From Deltaproteobacteria bacterium (GTDB taxonomy: Bacteria > Myxococcota_A > UBA9160): a DNA stretch of 6,437 nt. The stretch spans positions 14,495-20,931 of the forward strand of contig DOUU01000282.1 of assembly GCA_003520425.1 (NCBI GenBank), given 5' to 3'. Position 1 is the stretch's first letter. Each line of letters begins with the position of its first letter. Positions 6,101 through 6,437 of this stretch are shown here, piece after piece. The notes beneath the pieces were generated by a model. The model was not told the origin of the DNA and did not search any database. It saw nothing but the letters and a program-made list of their open reading frames with translations. The position numbers were made by a program, and so were the translations under genes.

Positions 6101-6155
6101 CCCCCCGGTAAGTTCGAACTGGCGACCTCTGATTGCGAACGCCGGCGGCTCTAGG
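6101..6155 (-). other. tRNA-like 3' segment, probable degenerate or truncated tRNA remnant
   Basis: On the minus strand the order AGAGC, CGCCGGCG, TTCGCAATCAGAGGTCG, CCAGTTCGAAC, then TTACCGGGGGG resembles the end of a D-stem, an anticodon arm, a variable loop and a T-arm with the invariant TTCGAA (plus 6113-6118). It is not an intact tRNA: the anticodon stem does not pair (CGGCG against TCAGA), the T-stem is broken on its 3' side (GCCAG against TTACC), and I find no 5' acceptor strand matching the G-run. Possible explanations are a pseudo-tRNA or the scar of integration at a tRNA 3' end. Confidence 0.35.
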
Positions 6156-6420
6156 AGAAATCGCCATCGGCTACGCCGGAGTACACGCGAGTCCTCGATC
6201 CTGCCAACCAATCAAGCCGCCTCGGGATGTTGCGCAGCTCCTTCCGAACGGTCGCAACGTGCTTCGGACGCTCCCGCCACGCGACCAACGAATCAGAGTC
6301 CCTCGGCGCGATCCGCCGAGGCTTCAATTGGCGGTCCGCACCGGAGCATGGCATCGCAGGCGCGAAGGATGACGCGCGGCTGCGTCGCATCGCTCTGCAG
6401 CAAGCGGCACAGAGCGGCAT
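6151..6420 (-). CDS. Hypothetical short protein
   Basis: An 89-codon ORF starts at ATG 6420 with a strong AGGAGG nine bases upstream (6430-6435), almost at the window edge. The product is basic and Arg-rich, with four Cys residues near the N-terminus if the pair CAACC is included (MPLCAACCRAM, then PCSGAD) and no membrane segment. I recognise no family. It ends right at the tRNA-like segment. The good ribosome site argues for translation, while the composition argues for a chance frame. It could also be the end of a structured non-coding region. Confidence 0.25.
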   Translation of the reverse strand: MPLCAACCRAMRRSRASSFAPAMPCSGADRQLKPRRIAPRDSDSLVAWRERPKHVATVRKELRNIPRRLDWLAGSRTRVYSGVADGDFS

Positions 6421-6437
6421 GTGATCGCACCTCCTAG

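Larger units (their letters stand above)
5858..6437. other. Region without a recognised gene upstream of the DUF1214 gene
   Basis: About 580 bases hold a ribosome binding site (GAGGAG, minus strand, about 5863-5868), the heptamer cluster at 5904-5964, a tRNA-like segment at 6101-6155 and a short minus-strand ORF at 6151-6420. Plus-strand open frames are Arg/Ser/Pro-rich shadows without family signatures. The stretch 6000-6100 is GC-rich and has no start codon with a good ribosome site. It should contain the DUF1214 promoter. Confidence 0.55.

Noticed and set aside
5858..6211. N-terminal extension of the DUF1214 frame up to 6211
   Set aside because: It is Arg/Pro-rich, unlike the family, and reads through the tRNA-like segment; ATG 5857 has a good GAGGAG site.
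1..6437. A new defence, retron, CRISPR or biosynthetic system
   Set aside because: No reverse transcriptase, nuclease, repeat array, carrier protein or synthase was found; the genes belong to known enzyme families.

Overview
The window is high-GC bacterial DNA. Every recognisable product is an accessory-type catabolic or modifying enzyme: an F420/flavin (LLM-class) oxidoreductase piece, two SnoaL/NTF2-fold proteins, an alpha/beta hydrolase, a PAPS-type sulfotransferase and a DUF1214 protein. This mix is common in large genomes of soil or sediment bacteria such as Binatota, Myxococcota and other former Deltaproteobacteria, and in Actinobacteria. No ribosomal or other phylogenetic marker is present, so the lineage is a guess. 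No rRNA, complete tRNA, CRISPR array, toxin-antitoxin pair or defence system was found.

Layout. (1) Positions 1-1304, minus strand, read right to left: a SnoaL_4/LinA-like protein (843-1304), a ketosteroid-isomerase-like SnoaL protein (321-734), and the start of an LLM-class oxidoreductase that runs off the left edge. The oxidoreductase carries a one-base deletion near 211 and probably a lost start codon, so it looks broken. (2) Positions 1305-2200: about 0.9 kb with no convincing gene, holding a compact nested inverted repeat (1684-1740) and one weak basic micro-ORF. (3) Positions 2201-3076, plus strand: an alpha/beta hydrolase with a complete Ser-Asp-His triad. (4) Positions 3148-4380, minus strand, convergent with the hydrolase: a sulfotransferase. 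(5) Positions 4454-4700: the decayed C-terminal end of an IS3-family transposase, broken over three reading frames. (6) Positions 4742-5857, minus strand: a DUF1214 protein, preceded by three copies of the heptamer ATACGTC. (7) Positions 5858-6437: no recognised gene, a tRNA-like 3' segment, and a short ORF with a good Shine-Dalgarno sequence.

How the parts may fit. The left-hand trio has the form of a small catabolic operon: two NTF2-fold isomerase/dehydratase-type enzymes ahead of an F420-type oxidoreductase. The hydrolase, sulfotransferase and DUF1214 genes are separately transcribed neighbours, and nothing in the sequence ties them to one pathway. The region also shows decay (broken oxidoreductase, IS remnant, possible tRNA remnant), which suggests past insertion and recombination. 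I see no convincing evidence of a new multi-gene system. The items most worth checking are the LinA-like catalytic dyad, the heptamer array, the nested hairpin and the double lesion in the oxidoreductase gene.
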